From Chondrosia reniformis (Eukaryota; Porifera; Demospongiae; Chondrillida; Chondrillidae), in the NCBI GenBank assembly GCA_947172415.1, contig OX359201.1, forward strand, positions 6,839,245-6,903,244: a DNA stretch of 64,000 nt, written 5' to 3'. The translations under genes were made by a program, and so were the position numbers. This document shows positions 37,345 through 51,243 of the stretch, piece by piece. The notes below the pieces were generated by a model, which was not told the DNA's origin, made no database searches, and was given only the letters and a program-made list of their open reading frames with translations. The stretch's first letter is position 1. Each line of letters begins with the position of its first letter.

Positions 37345-39128
37345 ATGGCGTCAAGTGAAGAAGGCAGCTCCTTTCAAACTTCTGCCAAAGAGAAGCTCAC
37401 ATCAATCAAGAACTTTACAGCAACCAGTTGGACCAGAGCTAGGCAAGTGAGTTGATTCCCAGGGTCAACTTTTCCGCTTAAAATGTGTTCATCTTAAAAT
37501 TAGTACACTATTGAAAAGTTGGGCAAAGCCGAAGTGACGGAATATGATTCGGAGTACCAGTCGCTCTGTACCGAAATGGATGCTATTAAGCAAAATTCCG
37601 AGAAGATGATACATTATGTAGTTCAACTCTTGGAACCCGATCCGGGTAAGTCACTTTTGTGTAAGGAATTAGCCACCATTTTAATAAGGCGCGCTTGGAT
37701 CTTTAGCTCTACGCTTGGAGGGGCTGGTGTACAAGAAACTGGACAGGCCGCAGAGGCAGACGACCAGCCCTCAGGAAATGCTTGGTTTAGAGATGACCCG
37801 TGCTGGCAAGGAGTTTGGTCCAGAGACCCAATATGGTAAGCTATGTCCTTGCGGTGTGACTGTCCCGTGCACGTGTTTAGCTGCTACAGGCGGCTACCTG
37901 CTGAGGTGTGGCGAGGTGGAGTACAAGATGGCACAAACTAAGAGAAGATATCGTGAAAAGGTAGAAAGAGATTTTCTTACTCCGTTGCGTGCTTTCCTTG
38001 AAGTGGACATCAAGAATGCTGTGGTGAGTTGTGGTTGGAGTTGTTTGTATGTAACTTGCATAGAACTGACTGTGTAGAGTGAGCGTAAAGCTGTGAGCAT
38101 CAAACGTTTGGACTTGGATGCAGCTAAAAAGAGAGCCACAGATGCTAAACCTGAGAAACTTCCGGCAGTGAGTTGATTGAGTGCACTTCCCTTCACGAAT
38201 GTTCAACTTGAGACATCTTTACAGGCAGAGGACGAGCTGCGCAGAGCTCAGGCAGAGTTTGATGCTCAATTGGAGAAGGCTAGAACCACCTTGAAGAGAG
38301 TTAACAGCAGTCATGTGAGGATGGCCTTGTGGTGTGACATTGCATGATTGTAGATGTGGTTCCTAATGTGTAGGTGAACCATTTGGGACACTTGCGTTCT
38401 CTGATTGTGGCTCAGAAGTCTTTTCACAACGACTGTCTTGAGCACTTGGCTGAAGTGGACGTTGCTGCTAGCGGCCAGTCAGTTAGGTAGTGTGCACCTC
38501 CAATTGACCCACTGTGTGTCATTGCCTGTTAGGTAGTGTGCACCTCCAGTTGACCCACTGTGTGTCATTGCCTGTTAGGTAGTGTGCACCTCCAGTTGAC
38601 CCACTGTGTGTCATTGCCTGTTAGGTAGTGTGCACCTCCAGTTGACCCACTGTGTGTCATTGCCTGTTAGGTAGTGTGCACCTCCAGTTGACCCACTGTG
38701 TGTCATTGCCTGTTAGGTAGTGTGCACCTCCAGTTGACCCACTGTGTGTCATTGCCTGTTAGGTAGTGTGCACCTCCAGTTGACCCACTGTATGTCATTG
38801 CCTTTGTGCAGTGAGCCGGAGAAGGTTCCCTTGTTCAAAGAGGAGCAACTCTTTGAGTTCATGGGAATGCAGTTTAACAAGAGTGAAGGGAGGAATGGGA
38901 GGGTCCTGTATGACTACGATGCACCAGGGGAGGATCAGATTGCAGTGGAGGCCGGACAGGTATGGCCACATGTATTGCATTGGAGGTAGTAATTAGAGGG
39001 TCTTCCTCTTATTGCAGGAAGTGTTGGTTCTGAGGATCCCGGACAACGATCAGGAATTTATTGTTCTTGTGAAGCAGGGGATATCTGAGGAGATTGGAAA
39101 AGTTCCCGTTACCCATATTGAATTCTAG
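37345..39128 (+). CDS. SH3GLB: Endophilin-B-like BAR + SH3 protein
   Basis: Nine exons: 37345-37446, 37504-37645, 37707-37835, 37890-38023, 38078-38167, 38225-38314, 38374-38486, 38812-38959, 39018-39128; 1,059 nt, 352 aa. An N-BAR domain (about residues 30-265) shares landmarks with endophilin-B/BIF-1: EKLGKAEVTE, VYKKLDRP, AGKEFGPETQYG, FLTPLRAFLE, KRLDLDAAKKR. The C-terminal SH3 domain reads GRVLYDYDAPGEDQIAVEAGQEV and ends GKVPVTHIEF. Endophilin-B curves membranes in autophagy, endosomes and mitochondria. The linker between BAR and SH3 is short compared with vertebrates. The SH3 lacks the usual Trp after its RT/n-Src region (RIPDNDQEFIVLVKQG), so ligand binding may be altered. Intron 7 is a minisatellite. 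Confidence 0.9.
38487..38808. repeat. 46-bp minisatellite duplicating the splice donor
   Basis: Seven 46-bp units starting gtagtgtgcacctccagttg and ending cctgttag. Exon 7 ends GTTAG|GTAGTG, and each unit junction also reads GTTAG|GTAGTG, so the 5' splice site has been copied with every unit. The first unit has caattg for cagttg; the last has tatgtc and lacks the closing ttag. Confidence 0.95.
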
Positions 39129-39222
39129 CTTGACAAACTCGTGCAATTGAATTGATATTATATTGTAGATTATAGTGAAGCTGATTACGAAATATTTGAT
39201 AAAGCGCGCATTTCGCGGCAAG

Positions 39223-42200
39223 ATGGACGGAACAAGGGGGAATCACGTTTTGCCCCAAAAGTTAGTAGTATTGGCTGCGCTTCGCAAATAAATGTTGATA
39301 ATGAAAGTTTCTATTTGTAGAATAATCGAGTACCGCAGAACTATGATGAACAATGTCGCGCTATATTTACTTGATTTGGATCAAGGTAACTCCTGTAAAT
39401 TTATAAGGTGAAATGCGAGATCACGTCACTGCTCCCCAAACAGTGGCCAAAGAGCTGTTGAAAGATAAAGGAATTCCACACAGCAAAACTTTATTGGAAC
39501 ATTTGCTGGAAAGCATCAAAAAGTTGTCTCCTAACTTCTTTGTAGGAATTGAAGAGCAGATCACTCCAAACTCCACCCAAGGTACGTCTTTGATTGGGAC
39601 ATTTAATATGCATGTGACAATCACGTGATGCTATGCAGGTTTCCTCCTTTGGTTGCTGGTGAGACTGTTTAGTGTGACATCGTGTGCCAAATGTAGCAGT
39701 TTGCATCAGTTGGCCAGTCAGTGTGTGGCCCAACTCTTCAAGGTAAACCTCACACTTTTTGCATGCACTGCAGTAATCATTGACTGCCTCTTTGTAAGGT
39801 TTGTTCAAATGCTAAGGAAATCAAACTCTTCCAACTGATTGTTAACGAGCTCTTGGAAATGCTACGAGGTACAAGTTATGTCACAATAAACATGTGAATT
39901 AATGCTTAAAGTGAATTTCTTGTCAGTTTTGTCCACCTTAGCAAGTAATCTGAAGGAGCCTTTTAGGCAGATATACTTGACACACTTCCAGTACTCTGTG
40001 GATGGGTACATGGAGAGCGATGCGCTGGCTGCTCCAATACCTTTAGGCAGTCTTGAGGACAATGCATGTCTGATCTCTGCTGTTCTGTGAGTTGCATTGC
40101 TGTCTCTGTGCCTTCCACAGCCACTGCTTTTCCTCCATCAGATCTGTAATTCAAGAGAATTCTGGCAAGATTGCACTCCATATCAAGAATGCAGTCAAAA
40201 TGGTAGCACCTTTAAACATTTTAATGAAATATGGTGGAATGAGAGTAAAGCGAGATGTTGTAGCTACCATTGCAAAGTGTGCAGTGTCAGGATGGCCTTT
40301 GCTGCAAGAGGACAATCTCACTTCAAGTGTGCTCTGTGTAGCTGAACTTTATGTTAAAAATGTTTCCAAGAAAACCCCGTGAGTGTTCTTCACGTGCAAG
40401 AGTGCTGCTCTCACCTATTCTGTGTGGCTAGGGACTTGCTGGATCTGCTGAGGGGACCTCTGGTGGATTTCCTGCAACTCCTGACACCTCAGAACACTTG
40501 CGGGAAGAATTGGGAGAGGATCACCCATTTATTACTCTTTTCGCTAGAAACCCCAAATGTTCAGTATATGGAACAGATGTTTGCTGTAAGTGACAACTGG
40601 TTCCTGTTGAATGAATTTGATTTCTGTTTTGTGTAGGACTGTATGGCTTCCTTGCTGAACAAGTATGTCCAAATGGCTGCCCCTTCCAGTCAGATGGAAC
40701 TTCTTGGTAAAGCTGCTGTTGGAATGATTGGCAAAGGTGACTGCTTGCAAGTAAGGATATTACATCTGTTAAGGTGAAGCGGAAGCTACCAGTTTTACCC
40801 TTTTTCAAGTTCCTAGCTCCTTGTATTGTTATGTTATGCGGCATGGAGGCCAGCAAATCAGCTGTTACTTTCAAACCACCACCCAAAGTGTCTGATAGGT
40901 AAACCACAAGTATTTAAAATGAAACATTGGTTACTCATGAATAGCTGCAGGTCTGGTGTTGTAGAGCCCAAAGCTAAGAAAACCAAGGTAGTGGGGAAAT
41001 CCCCTCTGGTCACAACCTACATTTCTGCAAAGGCGACAAAAAAGTTCAAAGGAATTACTGGAAAATTGGCAGAGTTGTCTGTCACCATGGCAACAAAAAT
41101 AACTCAGTTGATAGCTATTAGTGAAAAGGATTCCAACAATTTATTTTCTTTGAGGGAGGGCATTGATTGGAGTGAGGTATGTAGGGGAAGATGCACCTTT
41201 GACACTGAATGTCACTTGTTACCATAGCAACCTAATGTTGTAGGTGTATCGTTTACTGGAGGGAGTGAGATTGGTGTTTGAAGTGCAAGTGAGGCATCTG
41301 CTGGGTTCAAAGGTCAACAGTGGGCTCTGGTGGTCTACAGGTCACATGACCATCATGTGCTCTGCCATGGAGTGTGCTATGGTGGCTAGTGTGTGCTCGG
41401 GTGATACTGACCTCATGAAGAAGGTACTTGGTAGGAACTCATCCCTGTATGTATGTACTGTTCCAGATATGGTCCTTCCTTTGCAGGTTTTTGTTAAAGT
41501 ATGTGAAGGCATTGGAGCTCTGTATTCAGTTGACCTCTGGAGTAAGCTCATGCACTTGAATGGTTATGATTAAAGTAAATATCCTTACTTCCTAATAAGG
41601 TAATGTTCACTTGCCTCCCCTGCTGCTGGATCACACGAGGTCTTTATTAAGTCTCTGTTGGCCAAAGGTTAGAACTGAAGATTGGATGTACCTTACAGTC
41701 TGTTGTTATACAAAGAATTTGTGTTTAGTTTGTAGAAGCGTCTTGGGGAACTGTTATAAAACTCAAGTGTTTTCCATCAGAAATACACCAAAAAGTGCTG
41801 ACATACATGAGTACTGAAGATGGGTCGATGGACTTGACTGATTGTCAGATTGAGTCATTGTATGCCTTCTCGTGCATGCCTTCCTCTGTGAAGGATCAGA
41901 CAGCATTGGAATGTATGAGGCTTGCACTGGTAGGTGGGAGTGGTGGAATGTACGAGATGTGCACTGGTAGGTGGGAGTGGTGGAATGTACGAGGCTTGCA
42001 CTGGTAGGTGGGAGTGGTGGAATGTACGAGATGTGCACTGGTAGGTGGGAGTGGTGGAATGTATGAGATGTGCACTGGTAGGTGGGAGTGGTGGAATGTA
42101 TGAGGCTTGCACTGGTAGGTGGGAGTGGTGGAATGTACGAGATGTAGAAATCATTTTTCTGTAGTCAAGTCCAAATAGTCAAGTCAGGTGTACTGCCCTG

Positions 42201-45200
42201 GGATGCATTCCACTCTGGCAGGGAGCAGGGGAACACATCTTTACACAGCAACTTGTGTAAGTTTACCAACTGGTGTCAGCCTTATTTGGTTTCAAAGTTT
42301 AACTCTCTGCAGTCACTTGTCAAAGAACCTCCATGGATGTTCACCTGATGTTGTAGAAAGTTTCTTTTGCTGTGTGCTCTCCTTGATCCCACCTGGAGTG
42401 ACCAGAACCTTCACCACCGACCCCTGGTCCTCTCCTCTCCACCGAATAACACAAGTGGAGCGGCTGCCGTTGACTGAAGAGGCACGTGTTGCTCCCAGTG
42501 AAGACGTACTGACTCTTTTCAGTGGTGTCGTAGGCTGCCTCACTTCCTCTCTAATCTCCTCCTTACCGGGATCCAAGAGTGCTTTTCTGACAGAGTTGGC
42601 TGAAGTGTGTTCAAGATTACGGCTGGAAGATCAAGAAATTGTGTTGCACAATGTCTTAGCTTTACTGTTCAGTAATAATGCTAATGTGATTATGTTTGCT
42701 GGGTAAGTACTTCCTTGTGCAGAAGTCTGCATACTCTCATAAGAGACCTTCATTTTCTAGTAAAATACTTGCTGGTTTTGCCAAAGCCAATTCAAAGCAT
42801 GTATCCATTATTACGCAACAACTTCAGAAGGCGCTTCAGTCCAAGTGCTTCAGGCAAGTGCAAGGTCCAAAGGTCACTGTCACCCTGCCCCTGATGACCC
42901 TTGACCTCTAACCTCCCATGCTCTGTAGGTGTCGGAAAGCTGTAGTGTCATGTTTTGTGTGTGTGGCCTGCTCCTGTAGCTGGAATGTAGCGAAACAGAT
43001 GGTACTGAAACTTTTGGAGATGTTACAAGATCCGGTCTCTGAAGTGAGAGGAAAAGTTTTGAAAGAAGCAAGTTATGCGATGTGACTCATTAATGACTGT
43101 CTCAAGTCTCTCATGTTGATGTTCTAGGGGAGAGTCATTATAGATTTCCATGGTAACAAAACACTTACTGTGTTTGATCAATTGAAGTATGACATTTCAG
43201 AGGTACAGTTGCTGTTAGAGTGTTGTGAGACTACTGTGCAATGAAAACTATTATCTCAAACCTGCAGCTGCTGGCCGCTGCTCTACATAGGAAGCCAGAG
43301 ACAGTCTGGAAGGATGGAAAGTATGGCTTCCTTTTGCAAGAAACTGTGAACTTGTTCAAATTGAGGCAGGAGAAGAAGAAGCTAGATGAACTGTTTGGCC
43401 TAATGTACCAATCTCTAGTTTATTTGTTGTCCTGTAAAGGACTTGAGGTCATGGAAAGTCTGACAAGCAGGGTATGTATGGCAGGCATTACCATATATGG
43501 TGGTGAGGTGAGACTATGATTGTGCAATGCAGAATACAAAGGAGGTGGTTGGTGTTCAGTTCAAATACATTTATGCCTACATTGTGAGGAGATGTACAAC
43601 TGAAGAACTTCCGAATAAACTGCTATTTCTAGAAGTATGTTTGTAAGGTATTCCTAGCAAAAGTGGTAAGTTGACAAAACTTTTGCTACTCTAGGAGACT
43701 CTACAAGTCAAAGTTAACGATTTCTTTAAGAGCAACCCTTTTCCTGTGTGTAATGAACTTTCTGTTCACTTGGCTCATCATGAGGAAAGAGTTAAGAATG
43801 GAATGTATCAGGTTGTCATGGCAACCAAAGGGGAGACTCATGGTCCTGTCAATAGGGATAGCAGAGATAAAGAGATTGTTAGTTTGGTTGTTTCTTGTCT
43901 CTAAAGTTTCACTATTAGCAGGTCTTTAGGTGGAATTTGTGAAGCCTCAGCTCCTGGGTGTGCTGGCTGTGCTAAACAGGAAGTTTATTGCTGCCAGGAA
44001 GTACAACAGCGAGGAGCAAATCACTTCAGTATGTTCTCTCTGTATGCAGGCTTCTTTCCTCCCATCCATTCTGTTTGCCTGTTAATCCTCATTGTTTTAT
44101 TGCAGGTCATCAAGAGTTTGATTATTTGGTTGCGTATGATGGGCAAGGAGAATGTAGTCAAGTTGCGAGTGATGGTGATGGGAATGCTGAGAGTTGCTCT
44201 TCAGTCGGAACCTTCAGTTATTAAGGTGGTTCTCCAAGGATGGAACTGCTTCATTAGAAAGTTAGTCCGGCTAACATATTGTTTTGCATTCACATGTTTA
44301 ATATATTTCTTGTGTAGTTTGAGTATGGAAAGCTTGGGACCTCTTTTGAGTCAGTTAATAGTAACTTTGTCTCCTTTCATTGACATATGGACTGAAATAG
44401 TAGCAGACATATTTCATTACCTCATTGTTGAAAATAGGTCAGTTTGGACAACACTCTTTGCATTGCCATCTCCATTTCATTCCAATTTCCATTTCCACTC
44501 CAATTTCAATTGCTGTACAGGGATGCACTGTTTGACCACTTTATTGAGGTCCACAGCTTGCCTAAACACCCTGCTCTAGAAGAGGTCAATCAGGTCCTGC
44601 ATCACGCTCGCAAAAAAGACCTTTCACTCCCAGAGCATATTGATATTTTGCTAAAGAGTGTCACTCATGAGCAGTCGGTCGTCAAACAGGACGCCTTGGA
44701 TCACCTGTTGGTTTTGCTGAAGGAGAATAGAGGGGCACTGAATGATTGCATAACCAGTGTGGACCGCGCTGACCAGAGCATTTCAAGACTAGTGTCTACA
44801 GTTAGTTGATGGAATGTTTGATTGAAGATGTGCGATAATGTGTTTCCTTTGCCAGCTGGTGCAGAGCAGCAGTGATAGGAGTCTTGAGGTCAGAGAAAGG
44901 GTTGGCAGGTGCCTTGGAGAGATTGGAGCCATTGACCCTGCTCGACTCAACTTTTCCTCAGAGATAATGCATGCAAAACCTCACTTGGCTGTCGAGGTAA
45001 GTCACTGTATCATTTAGTGCAGGGAGCTGTTGCTATTGAGTGTGCAAAATGGTTACAGATGGACAGCTTGAATGACAAGTTTGCAGTCCACCTTCTGCAA
45101 GAGCTGGGAAGAGCCTTCCTCTCAGCAGAGGACACCAGAGGGCAGGACTGCTGTGCCTACGCCATACAAGAGGTCCTGGCCACATATGATTGCGCCAACA

Positions 45201-48200
45201 GGGCTGCTACCACCAGGTGTGACTGAAGCTCTTTCTTACTCATGTTTGTTGATATTTTACTCATCTATGTAGTATGGGGTATCTTGTCTGGTGCAGCCTC
45301 TCTTCCGAAATACAGGACATCCTACATCCCTTCCTGTATTCACACTATACTGCTGATAATGCTCCCAAAAAGAGGACAATTCCCATTTACAAACTGGATC
45401 GAAGGCTCACCTTCCACCACTGGATCATCTCCTTTGTTGGCCATCTTGTTGAGAAGGTGGAAGACGGCCTAGCCAAGAGAGTGTTCAATGCCTGCTCAGT
45501 CATGTTCAAGTACTACTCTCAAGTTCCTCTATTTCTCCTACCATTTGTGGTCATCAAAGTGCTCTGTAGCCAAAAACCGGATACTGATGTATGTCTACAT
45601 TCATCTCAAACTGCATGCAATCTCATTGGAGCTACTCTACCGTTTCTATTGTATACCTGTAGGTCTCTAGTGAAATGATAGAGATCATTAATGTAGCCTG
45701 TCAGCATGGACCCTTGACAATGGGACAGTCAGGTGCGTTCCTATCACTATTTTTGTATACATATACATAGAGGAAAATTAGCTTCTTAAATGTGCAGACT
45801 GCTTGACTCATTGCTGTCAAACCATATTCACGGTGCTGGATCATTTAAATCATTGGACCAGGAATAGAGTGAAGGTTGCCAGAACTAAGAAGCTGAGTAA
45901 AAAGGCAACGGAATCTTCAGCTGTGCAAGATAGTCTTGAGAATGTTGACAAAGTGGCAAACTTTCAGTTCACTCTTCCAAAGGACAAGCTGGCCAGGGCA
46001 GCTTACAACTGCAAGGCCTATGCACGTGCCCTGCTGTACATGGAGGAGTACATGGCCACTTTGGACAAGGAGGACACACAATTCCAAGAAACACTTGGAT
46101 TCTGTCAGGTTAGTCTCATTTGCCCTCAACTATATTGAATGTGGGTGTGTCCTGCATACCAAATGTGGGTGTGTCTTGCTTACCAAATGTGGGTGTGTCC
46201 TGCTTACCAAATGTGAGTGTGTCCTGCTTACCAAATGTGGGTGTGTCCTGCTTACCAAATGTGGGTGTGTCCTGCTTACCAAATGTGGGTGTGTCCTGCT
46301 TACCAAATGTGGGTGTGTCCTGCTTACCAAATGTGGGTGTGTCCTGCTTACCAAATGTGGGTGTGTCCTGCTTACCAAATGTGGGTGTATCCTTCTGACT
46401 ACTTGCATGTGCATTGGTTATGTAGAAGGTTTATGTAGCTCTGGATAATCAAGATGGAGTTACTGGCTTGAGTCGACTGCGAAGAGGAAATGCTTCCTTC
46501 CAACAGAAGATGTTGGAATATGAGGGAATAGGGCAGTACAGTGAAGCAGTGGAATGCTACAGCATGGCAATTCAGAAAGAACCAAATGAATATGTATTTT
46601 ATGAAGTAAGTCAAATTTTTATTGTTCATATGTGCTTATAGCGGGTAGCAGCGTAGTATATCTAAAGCGGGTAGCAGCGTAGTATATCTAAAGCGGGTAG
46701 CAGCGTAGTATATCTAAAGCGGGTAACAGCATATGTGTATATAAAATGGGTGGCAGCATGTGTAAAGCAGGTTCTTCTACTTATATGTAACTGGTGTAGG
46801 GTGTGCTGAAATGTAAGATGGAGATGGGTCAGTTTGAATCTGTGTTGGCACGAGCCACAGGCTGGAGTCATCAGAAGTGAGTAGAAACCTGTCACAACAA
46901 AGTCTCATGCAGCACTAGACATGCCCATTGAACTGTAGACCAGAGTGGATGCAACAATTGAATTCGTTTCGAGTAGAGGCAGCTTGGAGGCTGTGCCGTT
47001 GGGATCAATTGGAGGAATTCCTAACAAATGACAAAACTACTGGAAACTGGAGTGTTGGACTTGGTCGGGTTCTGTTGGCTGCTAAACAAAAGGTTTGAGT
47101 GCACAAGTGTAAACACATTTAGATTTGCTGCACCTTCATTGTATCACAGAATGGCAAGCTATTTGAAAGGCAGCTCAAGTTGGTGCAGACAGAGCAGCTG
47201 GGGCCCCTCTCGGCAGCTAGCATGGAACTAGGGTCTTATCAAAGGGCTTACCAAAACATTACTCGGCTGCACATGCTGAACGAGCTTGAGGAGGGAGTGT
47301 CTGTTCTCTTGGGACTTAATGGGAGGGGGAGCCAGGATGAGAAGCAGTGTCTCCTGGATACTTGGAGGATGCGACTGGGTACAACTCAGGCATCTTACAG
47401 AGCCAGGGAACCTATTCTCAGCTTAAGGAGATTATTGTTTGGTCTAGTGGAAGAGTAAGCCCCTGTAATTACATCATCAACCCTCTACTCAGATGAATAT
47501 CTTCAAACTACTAGTAGTTTTAAAGAGGAGCTTGGAAAGTTGTGGTTGCAGAGTGCAGAATTGGCTGGGAAATCAGGAATCTTGGCAGCTGCAGCCTGTA
47601 GCCTTGAAATGGCTAGGTCCTACTCCTTGGCTGAGCTGCCTCTGTTAAAGGCCAAACTTCTTCACAGAAAAGTATATGTTCATAATATTACATAAGTATA
47701 AAGCCACAATGATGGTGGCTGTAAATTTGATTATAGGGTAATCCTCATGAGGCACTTACTAACTTACAAAAGGAAGTCCAGTAAGTATCCCACTTTTGTG
47801 TTATATATTGCTCGACAATCACCTGATTCTTACAGAGACAAGTGGACTCAGGACTTAACAGTGGCTCATCAGCAGAGGGATGCTCCAGAGCACAGCAAGG
47901 CGTTGTTGTACATTGGCAGGTGGATGGAAGATACAGCTTACTTTGAAACACAGACCATACTCAAGCAGTATAAAGTATGCACATGTAGAATTCAGTTTTG
48001 TACAATATTAGTTCCTGGCTGCTCTTGTTTAGTCTGCTGTGAGTGTTCATCCGGAATTTGAAATGGGGCACTTTTATTTGGCCAAATATTATGACAGGCT
48101 GATGTCAGTGTGGGCAGAGGAAACATCCAAACACAGGCATGTTCTGGCACATGGTGACTCTAGGTGCCCATACCAATGAAGTTTTCTTTTGCATTTCAGA

Positions 48201-51028
48201 GAGTTCCTTCCATTTGTGTTGCTGCATTATGGAGAAACCCTTCGTTTTGGCAACAAATTTATATATCAATCTATGCCTCGCTTGTTAAGCCTATGGCTGG
48301 ATTTTGGCGCTGAAATGTCAGATCCAGTTCCTTCCAGTGGTAAGCTTGCATCCAGTGAAAGAGCCTCTTCAAAAAAGACACTGGACAACCTAAATGCCAC
48401 TGTATCCAAACTCACAAAAGAGCTGCCACCTTACCAGTTTTTGATGGCCTACTCTCAGCTAGTATCAAGGATATGTCACCCAAACAGTATTGTTTTCAGC
48501 CTCATCAAAGTGAGTGGCATGTTGCTGCCTAAGAGCTGGTCAACTCATGGGGAGGCGGTGGGGTTGTATAATTATTTGTTTATCTATTTTGAAATATAGG
48601 CTATCATTTTGAAATTGATAGCGCATTACCCTCAGCAGTCGTTGTGGATGTTGATGGCAGTTAGCAAGGTGTGTGGTAGGCCATTTGTAGAGGCAACCTC
48701 ATTTAAGTTGTATTTATGATTGCAATGTATTGCTTTCAGTCAACACACAGTGATAGGCAGCAGAGATGCCAGAGAATATTAAATGAAGCAAAAAGTGGAA
48801 ATGTACCGCTTGCAAAACTCATCACTGTCAGCATTCCTATGTTACCATAGCAACTTACCATATAATCAAGCATCAGTTTTTATCATTTGCCATTAGGACA
48901 TGACTAAGTTAAGTGAAAGACTTGTGGATGTGTGCAACAAGCCAGTGGACAGTCAGGTACGTGGTCCCATCACAGTCAGTATGGACAAGATCTGTAGAGG
49001 TCTCTCTCGTCTTCTTTCAGACAAGTTAGTGGATACTCTGAAAGTTAAGGTTTTGTTCAAGTGCTATTCTTTGATTGCCTTTAGAGATTTTAGTGATGTT
49101 ATCGTGCCCATTCAGTCTTCTCTGACTGTTACACTGCCACTAGATGGAGATGGTCACTATGGTAACCATAATCCCTTTCCTGGTTACCAGCCAACGATTG
49201 TAAGGTTTGAAGATCATGTTGAAGTTTTAATGTCTCTAGTTCGTCCAAAGAAAGTAACTGTTCTTGCAAGTGACGGCAAAAAGTATACAATGATGTGCAA
49301 ACCAGATGTAGGTGTCTTTTTATAGCATTCGCTTCCCTTTCACTGTTTGCTTGTTTATTTAGGATGATCTGCGCAAAGATAGTCGCTTGATGGAACTGTA
49401 TAGTTTGATTAATAGGTTTTTGCGTAAGAATATTGAAAGTCGCAAGCGTAACCTCTATATCAGAACATATGTAAGTGTATCATGTTGGTTATAGAACTCT
49501 TGCTTGTTAAGCACTCCACCAGTATATCCCCTATAGTCAGTTGTTCCATTAAATGAAAAATGTGGTTTAATTGAATGGGTGAACAACATGACAGTATTGA
49601 GACAACTTCTTACAAAGATGTACCAGTAAGTCTATCATACATATGTAAATATACCAGGCAGCAGGTGTATATGTACTGTGAACAGAAAAAATATTTTGCT
49701 ATATTTGTTGGCACTATTATTGTGAAAATATATACACTGCAAATTGCCAACTGTCTATTTACATACACTGGTTCTTCCACAATTTCATGAAAGACAATAT
49801 TTGCGTTTACAGCATATAAATATACCAGACATTCTGTGTATGTACTATAAATACTTAGGGATCAGGGAAAAATGACTCCACTTAGTGAGGTAAAAGAACT
49901 CTACAATTCAAAGATAAACAAGGTGGTGGATCCAAGGTAATCTACCATTTTCAAAAGTTCCAAGTTGAGATGTTTTAACCGTCTTCTCTTTGCCAACATG
50001 CAGCACATCTGCTGTCAACTTTAAAAAGTTCATTTTACCAAAGTGAGTATATATAGTAACTCTAGCCATGTATTTCAATTTCCAATTTTGGTGCTCTCTC
50101 CTCTCAAGGTTTCCTCCGATGCTTGGACTTTGGTTCAAACAGACCTTCCCTGACCCCACTCAGTGGTACTATGCTCGACTAGCCTACATTAGAACTACTG
50201 CAGTAATGTCAATCGTTGGCTATGTGCTTGGCCTAGGAGATCGCCATGGAGAGAACCTGCTATTTGACTCTACCAATGGTGACATATTACATGTTGACTT
50301 CAACTGTTTGTTTGGAAAAGTGAGTGACTATAATTCATTAATGTTTCCTTGCATTAAGTGTTTCCATCTATATAGGGAGAGACCTTTGAATATCCAGAAG
50401 TTGTCCCTTTTAGACTGACACATAATTTGGTTGATGCAATGGTACTATATCTCTCTTTAACTGTTTTCCGCTGGTACATTTATTACTGTATTACTTTGTT
50501 AGGGAGTTACTGGGTATGAAGGAGACTACAGAAGATGCTGTGAAGTAACCATGCATGTACTCAGGGAACAGTGTGACCCACTGATATGGTAAATGCAGTA
50601 ATTTAATTAAATTATCTAAAACAGTACTTTTATAACTATATACTTACAGTGTGTTGAAGACACTTGTGCATGATCCATTGGTTGAATGGAAGAAGAAGGG
50701 TGGAGCGCCTGACACTGTACATGATAGAGTAAGAAGAATTTTCTGCAACTTACACTTGTGTGTGACTGTATTGTTCTATATTCCCAATCTCAATGTATTG
50801 TTAGGCTGTCAATATTATCAAATCTGTTGAGCAGCGCATGCAAGGCAAGTCGTTAAAGACAAAAGGCCTTCCCCTGTCTATTGAAGGACTAGTTCAATAT
50901 CTTATTCAGGCAAGTGATGATGCATGTTAACTGTACTGTCGTCACTATTTTCAACTTCTCTATTATAGAGTGCTACCAGTTTAGAGAATCTGAGTCGTAT
51001 GTACATTGGCTGGGCAGCTTACTTATGA
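39223..51028 (+). CDS. ATR: ATR checkpoint kinase (PIKK family)
   Basis: Large gene with about 40 small exons. The start ATG at 39223 opens MDGTRGNHVLPQK and is joined by a split codon to exon 39321-39385. N-terminal HEAT-like repeats run to about 43,900. A UME region follows (43,950-44,420; IKSLIIWLRMMGKENVVKLR, then FHYLIVENR). The FAT region is about 45,000-48,700 (QKMLEYEGIGQYSEAVECY; GSYQRAYQNITRLHMLNELE; FIYQSMPRLLSLWLDFG). The PI3K-like kinase domain is about 48,900-50,900, with catalytic loop GLGDRHGEN and metal-binding HVDFNCLFGK near 50,240-50,325. A FATC tail ends YIGWAAYL. ATR senses RPA-coated single-stranded DNA and phosphorylates checkpoint targets. All hallmark residues are present, so it looks functional. 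It starts 94 bp after endophilin-B ends. Exon-by-exon totals were not checked. A segment of it is duplicated in reverse downstream. Confidence 0.93.
41906..42142. repeat. 37-bp minisatellite spanning an ATR exon end
   Basis: About six units of 37 bp (gcactggtaggtgggagtgg plus tggaatgtacgaggctt or tggaatgtacgagatgt). The first unit begins inside the exon (ggaatgtatgaggcttgcactg|gtaggt), so about 25 exonic bases and the donor are repeated in the intron. Two alternating variants are visible. Confidence 0.9.
44244..46430 (+). repeat. Inverted duplication, ATR (source) arm
   Basis: This stretch of ATR, from within the UME exon (aactgcttcattag) to 5 bp into the exon after the 24-bp minisatellite, is repeated in reverse orientation at 51,244-53,262. 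It is treated as the source because it lies inside the complete gene. Confidence 0.93.
46137..46392. repeat. 24-bp minisatellite in ATR intron
   Basis: About ten and a half units of 24 bp (aatgtgggtgtgtcctgctt plus acca) in the intron after GFCQ. The inverted copy of this intron carries only about five units, so copy number changed after, or during, the duplication. Confidence 0.93.
46641..46735. repeat. 26-bp short tandem repeat in ATR intron
   Basis: Three to four units of about 26 bp (gcgggtagcagcgtagtata plus tctaaa), the last degenerate, about 35 bp after a GTAAGT donor. Confidence 0.85.
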
Positions 51029-51243
51029 CTTGTGTATATATACATTACATAGTGACCAATTTTTAGTAATATCTGCAGTTCATTTTCCTAGAATGACAGT
51101 CAATGGCAAATGAAAATAATCACTTCAAAAACAAGTATATACTGGAAGATAAGTTAATTACAACAAGCGCAAAAAATTTAAAATTACAGAAAATTTTTCT
51201 TACTCTAACATGTACAGTATCAGGTGATACACCCTTCTTATAT
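51029..51243 (+). other. ATR 3' flank
   Basis: About 215 bp of unique AT-rich sequence between the ATR stop and the inner break of the inverted duplication. It should contain the ATR 3' UTR; no single convincing AATAAA poly(A) signal was seen. Confidence 0.5.
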
